Part shown: positions 10,009 to 18,781 of the stretch, piece by piece
Position numbering within the stretch: the first letter of the stretch is position 1
Layout: each line of letters starts with the position of its first letter
NCBI GenBank assembly: GCA_913043285.1
Contig: CAJWML010000002.1
Location: 248,001 to 312,000, forward strand
From: CAKZNE01 sp002695025
GTDB lineage: Bacteria > Bacteroidota > Bacteroidia > Flavobacteriales > Schleiferiaceae
Direction of reading: 5' to 3'
Length of the DNA stretch: 64,000 nt
Notes under the pieces: model-generated
The model's database searches: none
Told to the model about the DNA's origin: nothing
Seen by the model: only the letters and a program-made list of their open reading frames with translations
Program-made: the position numbers and the translations under genes

Positions 10009-11442
10009 ATGAAAAAGATTTTAATATATACACCCCTATTAAGCCTGGTACTGGCCGTTTCCTGCACCAAGGACTTTGACAAGATCAACAGTAATCCCAA
10101 CGCCCCGGAAACGGTTTCCGCGCAGTTCCTGCTCTCCAACGTGATTTGGGAAGCGGCAGACGGTAATGCCCGTCAGGGTTGGCTGGCCGGGAATATGTTG
10201 GCGCAGCATACCTCTAACATAGAATTCCAGCCCGTAGACCGCTACGATATGGGCACGAACGTGGATTACTGGAATACGCTATACCGCTTGTTGAACGACA
10301 TCCAGTCCATGGACGAAGCCGAAGGCAGTAATGATGCCTACCGCGCTATCGGCAAGGTTCTAAAAGCGTGGATCGGTTCGCAACTCACTGACCTTTGGGC
10401 GGATGTTCCCTGGACGCAGGCTATTCAGGGGCAAAGTGCCGGCAATTTTACCCCCGAATACGATACCCAGCAAATGATCTACACCGGCAGCGGTGGCATA
10501 CTGGAGTTGCTGGATGAGGCTGTGGCCACCTTGAGCAATACCTCCAACCAAAGCGTGCAAGGCGATATAATGTTTGGGGGTGACCTGAGCGCCTGGTTGC
10601 GCTTTGCCAACAGTTTGAAGGTTCGCTACCTGTTGCGCATCAGCGATAAGCAGGACGTAAGCGGAGAGTTGCAGGCGCTGGTCAATTTGGGTAACCTAAT
10701 GACCTCCAATGCGGATAATGCCGTGGTGCCTTACCTGAGCAGTTCACCCAACCAGTGGTTTATCTTCAACGAGCGTATTGGCCGTTATACCGATTTGCGC
10801 ATGAGCACCACCATTGACAGTGTACTGGAAAGGTATAACGATCCACGTATAGGCGTGTATTTTAAGCCTACCGCTAATTCAGCCAACACTGCTAACCCGG
10901 TGTACGATGGCATCCCCAACGGATTGAGCCGGGCCAGCCAGAATGCTTATGATCTGGGTGATGTATCCTTATTAGGTTCCGTTTTCCGCGATGTTCCCAA
11001 CGGTATTGATGCCCAGTTTATGCTATACGGAGAATTGCAACTGGCTTTGGCGGAGGCCGCTTCCCGCGGATTGATCGGAGGTGCAGCCGCTACCTATTAC
11101 CAGGAAGGCATCACGGCCATGTTCAACTATTATGGAGAAGAGGTGCCGGGTACTTACCTGTTACAACCGGAAGTAGCCTTAAGCGGAGTCAATGACCTGG
11201 AGAAGATCCTTACTCAAAAGTGGCTGGCGCTTTTCAATAATGGTCATGAAGCCTGGTTCAACATCCGCAGGATGGGGATCCCCAGCCTGCAAGTGGCCGC
11301 TGACAACCTGAACGGAGATCAGTACCCCGTGCGTTACCGCTACCCCCAAACCGAGCAGGCTGCCAACAATGCCCATCGCCTGGAAGCGGCCGGCCGCATT
11401 GGTGGTGATACGTATAATAGTCCCGGTTGGTGGGAACAGTAG
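10009..11442 (+). CDS. SusD/RagB-like outer membrane lipoprotein
   Basis: A 477-residue lipoprotein. The N-terminal signal ends in a lipobox (LAVSC, Cys about 19), followed by KDFDKINSNPNAP, a hallmark of the SusD-like_2 group. Further landmarks are QLTDLWADVPW, EAWFNIRRMG and the C-terminal QYPVRYRYPQTEQ...NN. It is a helical, TPR-like ligand-binding lid that sits on the preceding SusC transporter at the cell surface. Spacing of 6 bases shows the two are one transcriptional unit. Confidence 0.93.
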   Translation: MKKILIYTPLLSLVLAVSCTKDFDKINSNPNAPETVSAQFLLSNVIWEAADGNARQGWLAGNMLAQHTSNIEFQPVDRYDMGTNVDYWNTLYRLLNDIQSMDEAEGSNDAYRAIGKVLKAWIGSQLTDLWADVPWTQAIQGQSAGNFTPEYDTQQMIYTGSGGILELLDEAVATLSNTSNQSVQGDIMFGGDLSAWLRFANSLKVRYLLRISDKQDVSGELQALVNLGNLMTSNADNAVVPYLSSSPNQWFIFNERIGRYTDLRMSTTIDSVLERYNDPRIGVYFKPTANSANTANPVYDGIPNGLSRASQNAYDLGDVSLLGSVFRDVPNGIDAQFMLYGELQLALAEAASRGLIGGAAATYYQEGITAMFNYYGEEVPGTYLLQPEVALSGVNDLEKILTQKWLALFNNGHEAWFNIRRMGIPSLQVAADNLNGDQYPVRYRYPQTEQAANNAHRLEAAGRIGGDTYNSPGWWEQ

Positions 11443-11452
11443 ATTTGATTGG

Positions 11453-11488
11453 GCGGTCATCCTGAGCGGAGTCGAAGGGCGACCGGTT
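11453..11488. repeat. REP-like palindromic element (short form)
   Basis: Intergenic copy with core tcatcctgagcggagtcgaa, followed by ggg. The same 'cctgag / tcgaagg' ends recur near 15,010, 22,680, 37,730-37,840, 38,450-38,500 and 38,690-38,815. The inverted ends make it a transcribed hairpin candidate between susD and the symporter. Confidence 0.65.
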
Positions 11489-11549
11489 AAACGTAGAGTT
11501 AAAAGAAGCAAGCAAAGAGATGACTAACCAAAATGATGCGTAGCTGTAC

Positions 11550-12902
11550 ATGGATCTGATCAACCCCATTACCCTTCAATGGATCATCGTGATCACCTTT
11601 GGCCTGGGCTTGTTATGGCTCTCACCAAGGGCCCGAACGGTAGACCAGTTCTTTAAGGCAGCTACCCAAAACCGGCAACCCGGTATGTTGCTGCTCACCA
11701 GCAGCCTGGTGATCTCCTGGATATTCGCCAAGAGCATTACCAATGCCGCCAACCTGGGCATGAGTTACGGTTTGCTGGGTGGACTGGCTTATGCCGGTTA
11801 TTACCTGAGTTTTTTGGTCTGCGGGCTGGTGTTGTTTAACCTCCGGGTAAAAGGCAAGTTCCAGAGTATCCATCAATTCCTGGAGCAGAAGTTTGGCCGT
11901 AAGGCGCTGGTGCTCTTTTCGGTTTTGATAGCCATCCGGCTGTTCAACGAGGTGTGGAGCAATACCATGGTCATTGGTTCCTATTTTGGGGAAAGTGGCA
12001 GTTGGCCGTACTATGGAGCGGTGCTGGCCTTTACCGGCTTAACCCTGGCCTACGCCATTAAAGGCGGTCTGCGGAGCTCCCTTTTTACCGATGCCATTCA
12101 GATGGTGCTCTTCGGGGTGATCCTCTTCGTGATCCTCGCTATGCTGCTACCCGATATAGCGGGTGGCGTAGGCTACGTGACGCAAAGCAGTTCCTGGGAT
12201 TCTGAGGGTGGGATCAACCTGGTATGGGTGGTGCTCATCCAGGTGTTCAGTTATCCCTTCCACGATCCGGTGATGACGGACCGCGCTTTTATCACCGATC
12301 CGCATACTACCCGTAAGAGTTTCATCTGGGCTACGGTGATCGGCTTTATCTGCATTTTGCTCTTCAGCCTGGTAGGGGTATATGCCCAAAACCAGGGACT
12401 GCAAGGCGATCAGGCCCCGGTACTGGTGAACCGTACGCTGGGCGTGGGCATGATGCTGCTGATGAACACCATTATGATCACTTCAGCCTCTTCTACATTG
12501 GACAGCACCTTTGCGTCCTTTTCCAAACTGGCGGTAGTGGACTGGAAGAATAAGATCACCATAGCCAACGGTCGCCTGGCGATGGTTGTGCTAACTGTAT
12601 TGGGTACGATTCCCGTGTTTTTAGGTCCAACTATACTATCGGCCACCACCATCAGCGGAACCATGGTCATCGGGCTGGCCCCGGTTTTCCTGTTCTGGAA
12701 GAGGAAAGCCCCGCCATTGTCCTTCCTGCTGGCCGTAAGTTGTGGACTGCTCTTCGGGGTTTTATTGGCCGGGGGCTGGTATCCAAAAGGGTTAGTGTTC
12801 TTCAGCGGCCCTTATGCGGATCTGTTATCTGCCAATATTGTGGGAACAATACTAAGTTTGCTGCTTTACTTTATACCCGTAATTGCGATGCGTAACAAAT
12901 GA
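11550..12902 (+). CDS. sodium:solute symporter family protein
   Basis: A 450-residue polytopic inner-membrane protein with about 12-13 hydrophobic helices from residue 10 to the end. SWIFAKSITNAANLG, a KGGLRSSLFTDAIQ segment and SASSTLDSTFASF are typical of the SSS (SLC5) family, where the last segment lies near the Na+-binding site. It would bring the solute released into the periplasm by the SusCD pair across the inner membrane. Its last codons overlap the start of the next gene by 4 bases (ATGA), so the two are translationally coupled. Confidence 0.88.
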   Translation: MDLINPITLQWIIVITFGLGLLWLSPRARTVDQFFKAATQNRQPGMLLLTSSLVISWIFAKSITNAANLGMSYGLLGGLAYAGYYLSFLVCGLVLFNLRVKGKFQSIHQFLEQKFGRKALVLFSVLIAIRLFNEVWSNTMVIGSYFGESGSWPYYGAVLAFTGLTLAYAIKGGLRSSLFTDAIQMVLFGVILFVILAMLLPDIAGGVGYVTQSSSWDSEGGINLVWVVLIQVFSYPFHDPVMTDRAFITDPHTTRKSFIWATVIGFICILLFSLVGVYAQNQGLQGDQAPVLVNRTLGVGMMLLMNTIMITSASSTLDSTFASFSKLAVVDWKNKITIANGRLAMVVLTVLGTIPVFLGPTILSATTISGTMVIGLAPVFLFWKRKAPPLSFLLAVSCGLLFGVLLAGGWYPKGLVFFSGPYADLLSANIVGTILSLLLYFIPVIAMRNK

Positions 12903-13714
12903 AAGACCTGGGAACCCTGGAAGGAAAACTATTGCTGTTTGGGGGCGTATACTCCAACCTGCAGGCCCTGGAAAAGCTGATGAAGCTGGCCGGGGAGGAA
13001 GGAGTGGAGCCTTCCAATATCATCTGCACCGGTGACATTGTAGGCTATTGTGCCCAGCCGGAGGAAACGGTGAACCTCTTTCGCGAATGGGGGGTGCACG
13101 CTATTGCGGGTAACGTAGAGCAAAACCTTCGCGAGGGCGGCCTGGACTGCGGTTGCGAATTCAAGGAAGGTGGTCGCTGTGAGAGCTTTGCCAAAAACTG
13201 GTATCCCTACGCACAAGTGAACCTGAGCCAAGGCAGCGTGGACTGGATGGAAACCCTACCGCTCAACCTGAGTTTTCATTACCATGGCAAAAGAGTAGTG
13301 GTGGTGCATGGTTCCTACTATTTCATTTCCGAATATATTTTCCGCTCCACGCCCTGGAGCATCAAGCAAAAGAATTTTGAGGATACTAAGGCCGACATCA
13401 TTGTAGCCGGTCATTGTGGCTTGCCTTTTTCCGATGAACAAAACGATAAGCTCTGGCTCAACCCCGGAGTGATCGGTATGCCGGCTAACGATGGTACCCC
13501 TCGCGTGTGGTATGCCATTATGGATAAGGTGAATGGCGACATTTACTTTGAGCACCGCTCTTTCACCTTTAACGCAGATTATACCCACGACCTGATGATG
13601 CGCAAACACTTACCAGACGCCTATGCGGAAACCCTACTCACTGGGCTGTGGGATAATAATGAGATTTTACCCAGGGAAGAGACGGAACGGCAGGGAGAGG
13701 CGATAGAGTTTTAG
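12899..13714 (+). CDS. metallophosphoesterase-like protein with altered metal-binding motif I
   Basis: A 271-residue calcineurin-like phosphoesterase by overall pattern: CTGDIVGYCAQPEE (GDxxGY, motif II), AGNVEQN (motif III position), VVVVHGSYYF and AGHCG. The first motif, normally SDIHGN, reads FGGVYSN, so the metal ligands Asp and His are replaced by Gly16 and Tyr18. The usual GNHE reads GNVE and GHTH reads GHCG. The site may therefore bind one metal or work differently. A Cys-rich insert (CGCEFKEGGRC) lies near residues 81-91. The gene overlaps the symporter by 4 bases and closes the cluster. Role in organoarsenical handling is inference. Confidence 0.8.
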   Translation: MKDLGTLEGKLLLFGGVYSNLQALEKLMKLAGEEGVEPSNIICTGDIVGYCAQPEETVNLFREWGVHAIAGNVEQNLREGGLDCGCEFKEGGRCESFAKNWYPYAQVNLSQGSVDWMETLPLNLSFHYHGKRVVVVHGSYYFISEYIFRSTPWSIKQKNFEDTKADIIVAGHCGLPFSDEQNDKLWLNPGVIGMPANDGTPRVWYAIMDKVNGDIYFEHRSFTFNADYTHDLMMRKHLPDAYAETLLTGLWDNNEILPREETERQGEAIEF

Positions 13715-14144
13715 TTTGTGCCATTCTGTTTGGCAGGACCTGGTGGCTGCAACCTACATTATATCTTTGAGTAAACCGGTCCTTTCCTTGACATCGTAAA
13801 ATACAACCTCAGGATCATTAGGTTTGTCCGGAGGAAAAACCAGCTTTATACATCCTAAGTGATTTTACCGTAAAGGAGCCTTTCAATTCATCGGGCAAAT
13901 CCAACCATCCAACTTTCCAATCCTAACATCAATCGAAAAATTACCATCTCCCTTTCCCGTCCCGCTAATTTTGGCCGTATGAAAAGCTGAAGGTTATGAA
14001 AGAGAAAGTTGTCCTTTTCATATTGATCATCCTTGTGCTCATAGTATTTGAGGTAACCTAAGGATCGAGCTGCAATTCTGATTTTATCAAGGTAGGAGAA
14101 GGCATACGTGAGGTTGTGCAAACTTCACGTATTTTTGACCAGGT
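13715..14144. other. intergenic stretch without a supported gene
   Basis: AT-rich spacer between the metallophosphoesterase and the DUF72 gene. A 77-codon minus-strand reading frame exists here but has no recognisable domain, signal or ribosome-binding site, so I do not call it. A terminator-like hairpin closes the stretch. Confidence 0.5.
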
Positions 14145-14176
14145 GAACCCCGGCTTTGTCCGGGGTTCTGTTTTTT
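14145..14176 (+). terminator. rho-independent terminator
   Basis: A perfect 9-bp stem (gaaccccgg / ccggggttc) with a 6-base loop is followed by a T-rich run (tgtttttt). The orientation suits plus-strand transcripts running out of the arsenosugar cluster. The stem closely resembles the one after the FAD oxidase gene at 24.9 kb. Confidence 0.75.
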
Positions 14177-14200
14177 ATAGGCTTTGCCATTTTCCAGGTC

Positions 14201-14929
14201 TTATTTTTCCTGAAGCATCTTTTCCAGGGTGCGGGCATTAGCAATGGCGTGCGTGTGATAATCATTATTAAAGTAAATGAAAATACGTTGGGGGCTGAGT
14301 TCTTTGAGCTTATCAGCCCATTCTTTCAGTTCAGCATCGGAATAATTGTAATCGTAGCGTTTTTTAAGGTCTTTACCGTGGAAGCGCAGGTAAGCGGTAC
14401 GTGAGGTCTGCAGGGCGATCTCCGGAAGATTATCGGGGGTGGAAAGCATGCAGAAGCTAAGTTTATGTTCTTTCAGGAGATCATAACACTCTTCATTGAA
14501 CCACGACTTGTGCCGGAATTCCAGGACGTTTGCATAATCATTACTACAGGCTCTGGCAAAGTTCTCCAGCTTTTCCCGGTCGTACTGCAGGCTGGGCGGG
14601 AGCTGCCACAGAACACAATCGGTTTTATGGGCCAGGGGGTCTATGGCTTTATAGAAGTTGTTCAGGCCTTCCTGCGGATCATTCAGCTTTTTAACGTGGG
14701 TTACATAACGGCTGCCCTTCAGGGTGAATTTGAAATTGTACGGGGTATCCCGGTCCCACTTCTCAAAACTGCTGGCGCGTGGCGTACGGTAAAAGGTGCT
14801 GTTGATCTCAATGGTGCGGAAATGCTGTGCGTAGTATTGCAGCCATTCTTTTTTAGGCAGGTCTTCGGGGTAGAAGAGTCCTTTCCAATCTTCATAATAA
14901 AAGCCGGAGGTGCCGAAGTAGGTGGTCAT
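14201..14929 (-). CDS. DUF72 family protein
   Basis: A 242-residue cytoplasmic TIM-barrel-like protein of the DUF72 (YecE-like) family. It begins with FGTSGFYYEDWKGLFYP and goes on with EINSTFYRTP, LWQLPPS, LEFRHKSWF and IYFNNDYHTHAIANA, all family signatures. Function unknown. The frame is open a further 32 codons upstream to 15025, but that extension encodes part of a REP-like palindrome. The ATG at 14929, four codons before the conserved FGTSG, is the sensible start. Confidence 0.88.
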   Translation of the reverse strand: MTTYFGTSGFYYEDWKGLFYPEDLPKKEWLQYYAQHFRTIEINSTFYRTPRASSFEKWDRDTPYNFKFTLKGSRYVTHVKKLNDPQEGLNNFYKAIDPLAHKTDCVLWQLPPSLQYDREKLENFARACSNDYANVLEFRHKSWFNEECYDLLKEHKLSFCMLSTPDNLPEIALQTSRTAYLRFHGKDLKKRYDYNYSDAELKEWADKLKELSPQRIFIYFNNDYHTHAIANARTLEKMLQEK

Positions 14930-14992
14930 GCAGAAACAACCGGAGGATTGGAGGGATAGTTTAGGTCTTATAACGTGTTTTCGAACTCCGGC

Positions 14993-15027
14993 TGTGCCTT
15001 CGATACTCCCCTGCGGGGAACTCATGG
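14993..15027. repeat. REP-like palindrome
   Basis: Contains cttcgatactcccctgcggg followed by gaactcat. The same core occurs at 22,673-22,700 almost base for base. The inner part, cccctgcgggg, is self-complementary. Confidence 0.6.
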
Positions 15028-15335
15028 TGATAGCCGGGTGGGTGATGAGTTCTATTTACAACTGGTGAACATGATACGCTTGTAATTCTGCGGCTGCGCT
15101 CTTCATACATAATGCATCAAAAAGACCGTATGGTATAATTCTCCTAACAGGTATAAATGCCGGTATTGCAAAACCCCCAATTTTCCGTTTCTCAACGGTT
15201 GCCCTATCACGGAACTTTGTCTAAACGAGAGCTTGATCATATCATCTTATAAATACTACGTTCATGAGAGCTGGTTGAAAGCCATAAAAGTTTAACTTAC
15301 AAGTCTTTCCCTGGAAAATTATAAAAGCCGGACTA
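15028..15335. other. intergenic region upstream of the 1110-residue protein
   Basis: About 300 bases without a gene, holding the divergent control regions of the DUF72 gene and the large plus-strand gene. I see no convincing promoter or operator. Confidence 0.4.
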
Positions 15336-18300
15336 ATGAATATAATAGGACATTTAAACCTGGATACCACGCAGGAAGCGGGTTCGGTTATAGTTCAAAA
15401 TCTGACCACCTCCGAAATTATCTCTATAAGTCATACTGACCCTGAGGGTAACTTCGAAATAGATAACTTACCGGATGCGGATCTGAAATTTTACGGGATT
15501 AGTGGGAAAGTACTCGATGAAAGTGAAGCGAGTGAGGCTCTGGAGGATAACAATCGTATCAATTACCTGGCCCTGCTACCGGCTGGCAGTGATCCGGAGT
15601 TGGGGGTATACATCAATGCTGCATCCAGCCTTACGGCTATTCACCAGGAGTGGAATCCAGAGGGTACATTTGAAGATTCCGATGCCTGGACCAGGAGGTT
15701 TCTTTACGGTGATTTTATAGGCAGGATGTTATCCGGGTACACCACCTCCTTTATTGCGATTAACGCCCCGGCTTCTGTTTTTGATGCAGATAAGTTTGCA
15801 GCAATGGTGAAAAACCATGGGAATTGCCTCAGTTATTGCCGTAAACTGGTCCATGAGCCGTGGGATCATACTTCCGGAGAACTGCCTTTTGCCAGCCGGG
15901 AAAGCCACGACCCTGTTGTAAATATGGATGCCAAACAGAGTGCAGCGGATACCAGTGCTCCCAGTATCCCGGCTTCTGCCAACTGGGCCTATCAAAACCC
16001 GGCCTGGTGGAACATAATAGAGCAAGATCCAGGTATGGCCATTAATATGAAACAAATGGCGGATACCATTGACGGAATCGCCTACATGGCGGGCCAGGGG
16101 AGTAGCAATACCGCAGATTCCGATGCGGGGCAAAGTACCCTGGGGGATACTCTGGGAGATTTTGCAAAGTGGGGAAAAGGTGAAATAACCGGGGCTATAG
16201 GCTCTTATGTGAGCAGCTACCTGCTCAACCTATGCATGGGCTCCATCTTTGGTGCAAGCAGTAAAAAGCAGGAGATCATTAATACCCTGGGAAAGATCCG
16301 TAACCAGTTAAAAACCATTGTGGTTAACCAGGGGATTATGGTGCAGGATCTGGAAGAGATCATTAAGCTGCTGGAAGCCAATACTAAACAGAACATTATT
16401 TTAAGTTTGAGCAACCCTGTTGGTAAAATACAGGCAAACCTTCAAAAACTTCAGGGCTACTCCAGGACGCAGATCGGTAAAAGTTCAAAGTCGTTGAATT
16501 CTTTTGCTAACGGAGTGGTTAACTCGAATGAAGGTGTTTATGAAGCCATGGCGGAAATGAACACCATCATCCAGCAAGTGGTCGGTATCAATTTGCCGGA
16601 AGCAGTGCTAAACGCCATGGATACGGGATTGACGAGTAACCCCAACTTCTATTTTATCACCCAGCAATTCTTCCTGTACTATGCTTCCCTTCAGGTTCAG
16701 GGGGCTCAATTAGTGGTACAGGCCAATAATTACCTGAACAATGCAACTGTAAACAAACTGGATAGTCCGTTAAAGATCAGCGGTGAGGCGGTGCATTACT
16801 ACAACAGGCATCTTATTGGCGGAAAACGGCCGGGTGGAGATAAACCCATCCTGGTACAGCAACGGGATCTTTACAGAAGTGAGAACGAGGATTACTATAG
16901 CAGCTTTCAGTGGATGGTAGGTGACGATTTACCTTCGGATCTTTGCGTAGGGCTGTTGCCGGATGTGGCGCAACAGAATGCACCTCTTTTTTACAACCAG
17001 CCGAGCGACCTGATCCTTTACGGATTGGTATCGCAAAACCTGAAGAACTGGACCAACGGCTACGATGTAATCAGCAAAAATCCCGGTGCAGGGACTTGGA
17101 CACTTCCACCGATTCAGGGATGGCGGTATCCCACTACTGATGAATGGAATGACATTATAGCTCCTGGCAAAACCACCCACACCAATGATATTTTCAATTA
17201 CCTTTTTGACGAGGGCTTTATTACCGATGGAACGAAAAGCGCATTTACTTCCCTGTGGACGCGGGATTCAGCCTGGCAAAATGAGATATGGGGTGCCAAT
17301 TCCAATCATTTTAACCATCAGCCCACCATTCCTCAGCCTACCAATAGTGCGTACGGCACTTCCATTGACTGGTGGCGCCATAATTATGGAGGATCCGGAG
17401 GAATGGGACACGGGCCTTGGAATTACCGTTTTACCGGTTCCTACCCATTGGCTTATGTGAATAATTGCAGTACAGTACCTTTTTCATCGCTCATTTTAGG
17501 GGATGAGAGCTATCCCTGGTTCGGGGTAAGTGGCGGGGTAATGGTCACCGATGCTTCGGCCCTTCAATCTCCGGCTAAGGTAAATAGCGACCCTACTGTT
17601 TTTGAGTACAACCAAACACAGCAGATTGTATACTGTGACGCTAATAATCAGATCAGCAATCTGTGGAACAACAACGGCCAATGGACCTACCGGAACCTGT
17701 CTGAACTAAGCGGGTATAATGGAGAAGCCACAGGAAACCCTTCCGTGGTGATCAATGGGGCTGATCTCTACGTTTTTCTTAACGATACCAGTGGTAAGTT
17801 GCATTGCATACAGCACAATGGAAGTACGTGGACACCTGTGGATATTACTACCCAAAGCCAGCAGAATGCAGGAAGCGGAGTAACGGTACCTGCAGCCCAG
17901 GGGAGTCCCAGTGCAGTTGTTTTCAACTCCGTACTCAGCGTTTTTTACCGTGATGCCAATAATGAGCTTTCCTGTATCTATCTTAACGGAAGCCAGTGGA
18001 TTTATTATTCTCCATACAATGATGCCAAGGCTTCCACAGCCGTTAATGGTGACCCTTTTGCCTATGCTTACCTGGATCAATTGCATGTGCTTTATCCGGG
18101 AGATGCCTATATGCAAGCCTGTGATGTTTTTGCTATCAACGGCACATGGTACTTCCAGATACTGAACACGCTGACCAACCCTTCCGGAAGCCAGCAAGGG
18201 CAGGGAACGGTGAGAGGCTGCCAGTTCAGCAACAGCAATCATCAACAGGCTCATAATGTGTATTGGGATGAAAATAATCACGTGGCGGATTTCTTCTACG

Positions 18301-18668
18301 TGGGCCAGTGGGGTTACCAGGACCTGAACAGCCTGCCGCAGGGTATTACCGTTCCGGATGCTGCCGGCAACCCGGTTCCCTTTAGCCCTGCTGCAAACTG
18401 GTTGCACGTGGTTTATCCGGATAGTAATAAACAGCTTTCTGACCTGTACTGGAACGGCAGCCAATGGAATTATCAAAATCTTTATGAACTTGTGAAGAGC
18501 AGTACGGGGGTCAGTGTTCCCGCCCCGCAGGGAGCGGTAAGTATACTGGGGCTTTTCTTTGTGGTTTTCAGGGATGAGAACGATGAACTATCCAGCATAC
18601 TGTACAACGGCCAGGATTGGGTTTACCAGAACCTGAGCCAGATGGCGGTAACTAAAAATAAAGGATGA
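15336..18668 (+). CDS. large modular protein with helical core and C-terminal seven-repeat beta-propeller
   Basis: A 1110-residue protein with no signal peptide. Residues 1-60 resemble a carboxypeptidase-regulatory-like sandwich (DPEGNFEIDNLPDADLKF). Residues about 280-350 contain a moderately hydrophobic stretch (SYVSSYLLNLCMGSIFG) followed by a long amphipathic helix, the sort of core seen in alpha-helical pore-forming toxins. Residues 740-1110 carry seven similar repeats with a YxDxNNxLS...NGxxWxYxNL pattern, like blades of fucose-specific-lectin-type propellers. The middle (540-740) is Trp/Gly-rich. A cell-binding, toxin-like or adhesive role is inference. The convergent neighbour is also giant and signal-less. 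The start at 15336 is the first ATG before the conserved sandwich. Confidence 0.8.
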   Translation: MNIIGHLNLDTTQEAGSVIVQNLTTSEIISISHTDPEGNFEIDNLPDADLKFYGISGKVLDESEASEALEDNNRINYLALLPAGSDPELGVYINAASSLTAIHQEWNPEGTFEDSDAWTRRFLYGDFIGRMLSGYTTSFIAINAPASVFDADKFAAMVKNHGNCLSYCRKLVHEPWDHTSGELPFASRESHDPVVNMDAKQSAADTSAPSIPASANWAYQNPAWWNIIEQDPGMAINMKQMADTIDGIAYMAGQGSSNTADSDAGQSTLGDTLGDFAKWGKGEITGAIGSYVSSYLLNLCMGSIFGASSKKQEIINTLGKIRNQLKTIVVNQGIMVQDLEEIIKLLEANTKQNIILSLSNPVGKIQANLQKLQGYSRTQIGKSSKSLNSFANGVVNSNEGVYEAMAEMNTIIQQVVGINLPEAVLNAMDTGLTSNPNFYFITQQFFLYYASLQVQGAQLVVQANNYLNNATVNKLDSPLKISGEAVHYYNRHLIGGKRPGGDKPILVQQRDLYRSENEDYYSSFQWMVGDDLPSDLCVGLLPDVAQQNAPLFYNQPSDLILYGLVSQNLKNWTNGYDVISKNPGAGTWTLPPIQGWRYPTTDEWNDIIAPGKTTHTNDIFNYLFDEGFITDGTKSAFTSLWTRDSAWQNEIWGANSNHFNHQPTIPQPTNSAYGTSIDWWRHNYGGSGGMGHGPWNYRFTGSYPLAYVNNCSTVPFSSLILGDESYPWFGVSGGVMVTDASALQSPAKVNSDPTVFEYNQTQQIVYCDANNQISNLWNNNGQWTYRNLSELSGYNGEATGNPSVVINGADLYVFLNDTSGKLHCIQHNGSTWTPVDITTQSQQNAGSGVTVPAAQGSPSAVVFNSVLSVFYRDANNELSCIYLNGSQWIYYSPYNDAKASTAVNGDPFAYAYLDQLHVLYPGDAYMQACDVFAINGTWYFQILNTLTNPSGSQQGQGTVRGCQFSNSNHQQAHNVYWDENNHVADFFYVGQWGYQDLNSLPQGITVPDAAGNPVPFSPAANWLHVVYPDSNKQLSDLYWNGSQWNYQNLYELVKSSTGVSVPAPQGAVSILGLFFVVFRDENDELSSILYNGQDWVYQNLSQMAVTKNKG

Positions 18669-18680
18669 CTTTGGTTGAAA

Positions 18681-18710
18681 AAGCCCAGAGCATTATTCCG
18701 GGCTTTTTTT
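18681..18710 (+). terminator. rho-independent terminator
   Basis: Stem aagccc / gggctt (18681-18686 with 18700-18705), then a run of seven T. It lies 12 bases after the stop of the 1110-residue gene. Confidence 0.75.
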
Positions 18711-18781
18711 GCTTTAGTTTTTAAGATTCAATTATAAAACGGAGTGTTGTTTTTAATTGTAACAGGATAATGGCACTCACT

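Noticed and set aside
13888..14121. Minus-strand frame of 77 codons
   Set aside because: No ribosome-binding site, domain or partner gene; composition like the surrounding spacer.
14930..15025. N-terminal extension of the DUF72 protein
   Set aside because: Encoded by a REP-like palindrome that also occurs in non-coding DNA at 22.68 kb.
17706..18476. Minus-strand frame of 256 codons in the propeller region
   Set aside because: Shadow of the repeat-containing plus-strand gene; no start context or domain.
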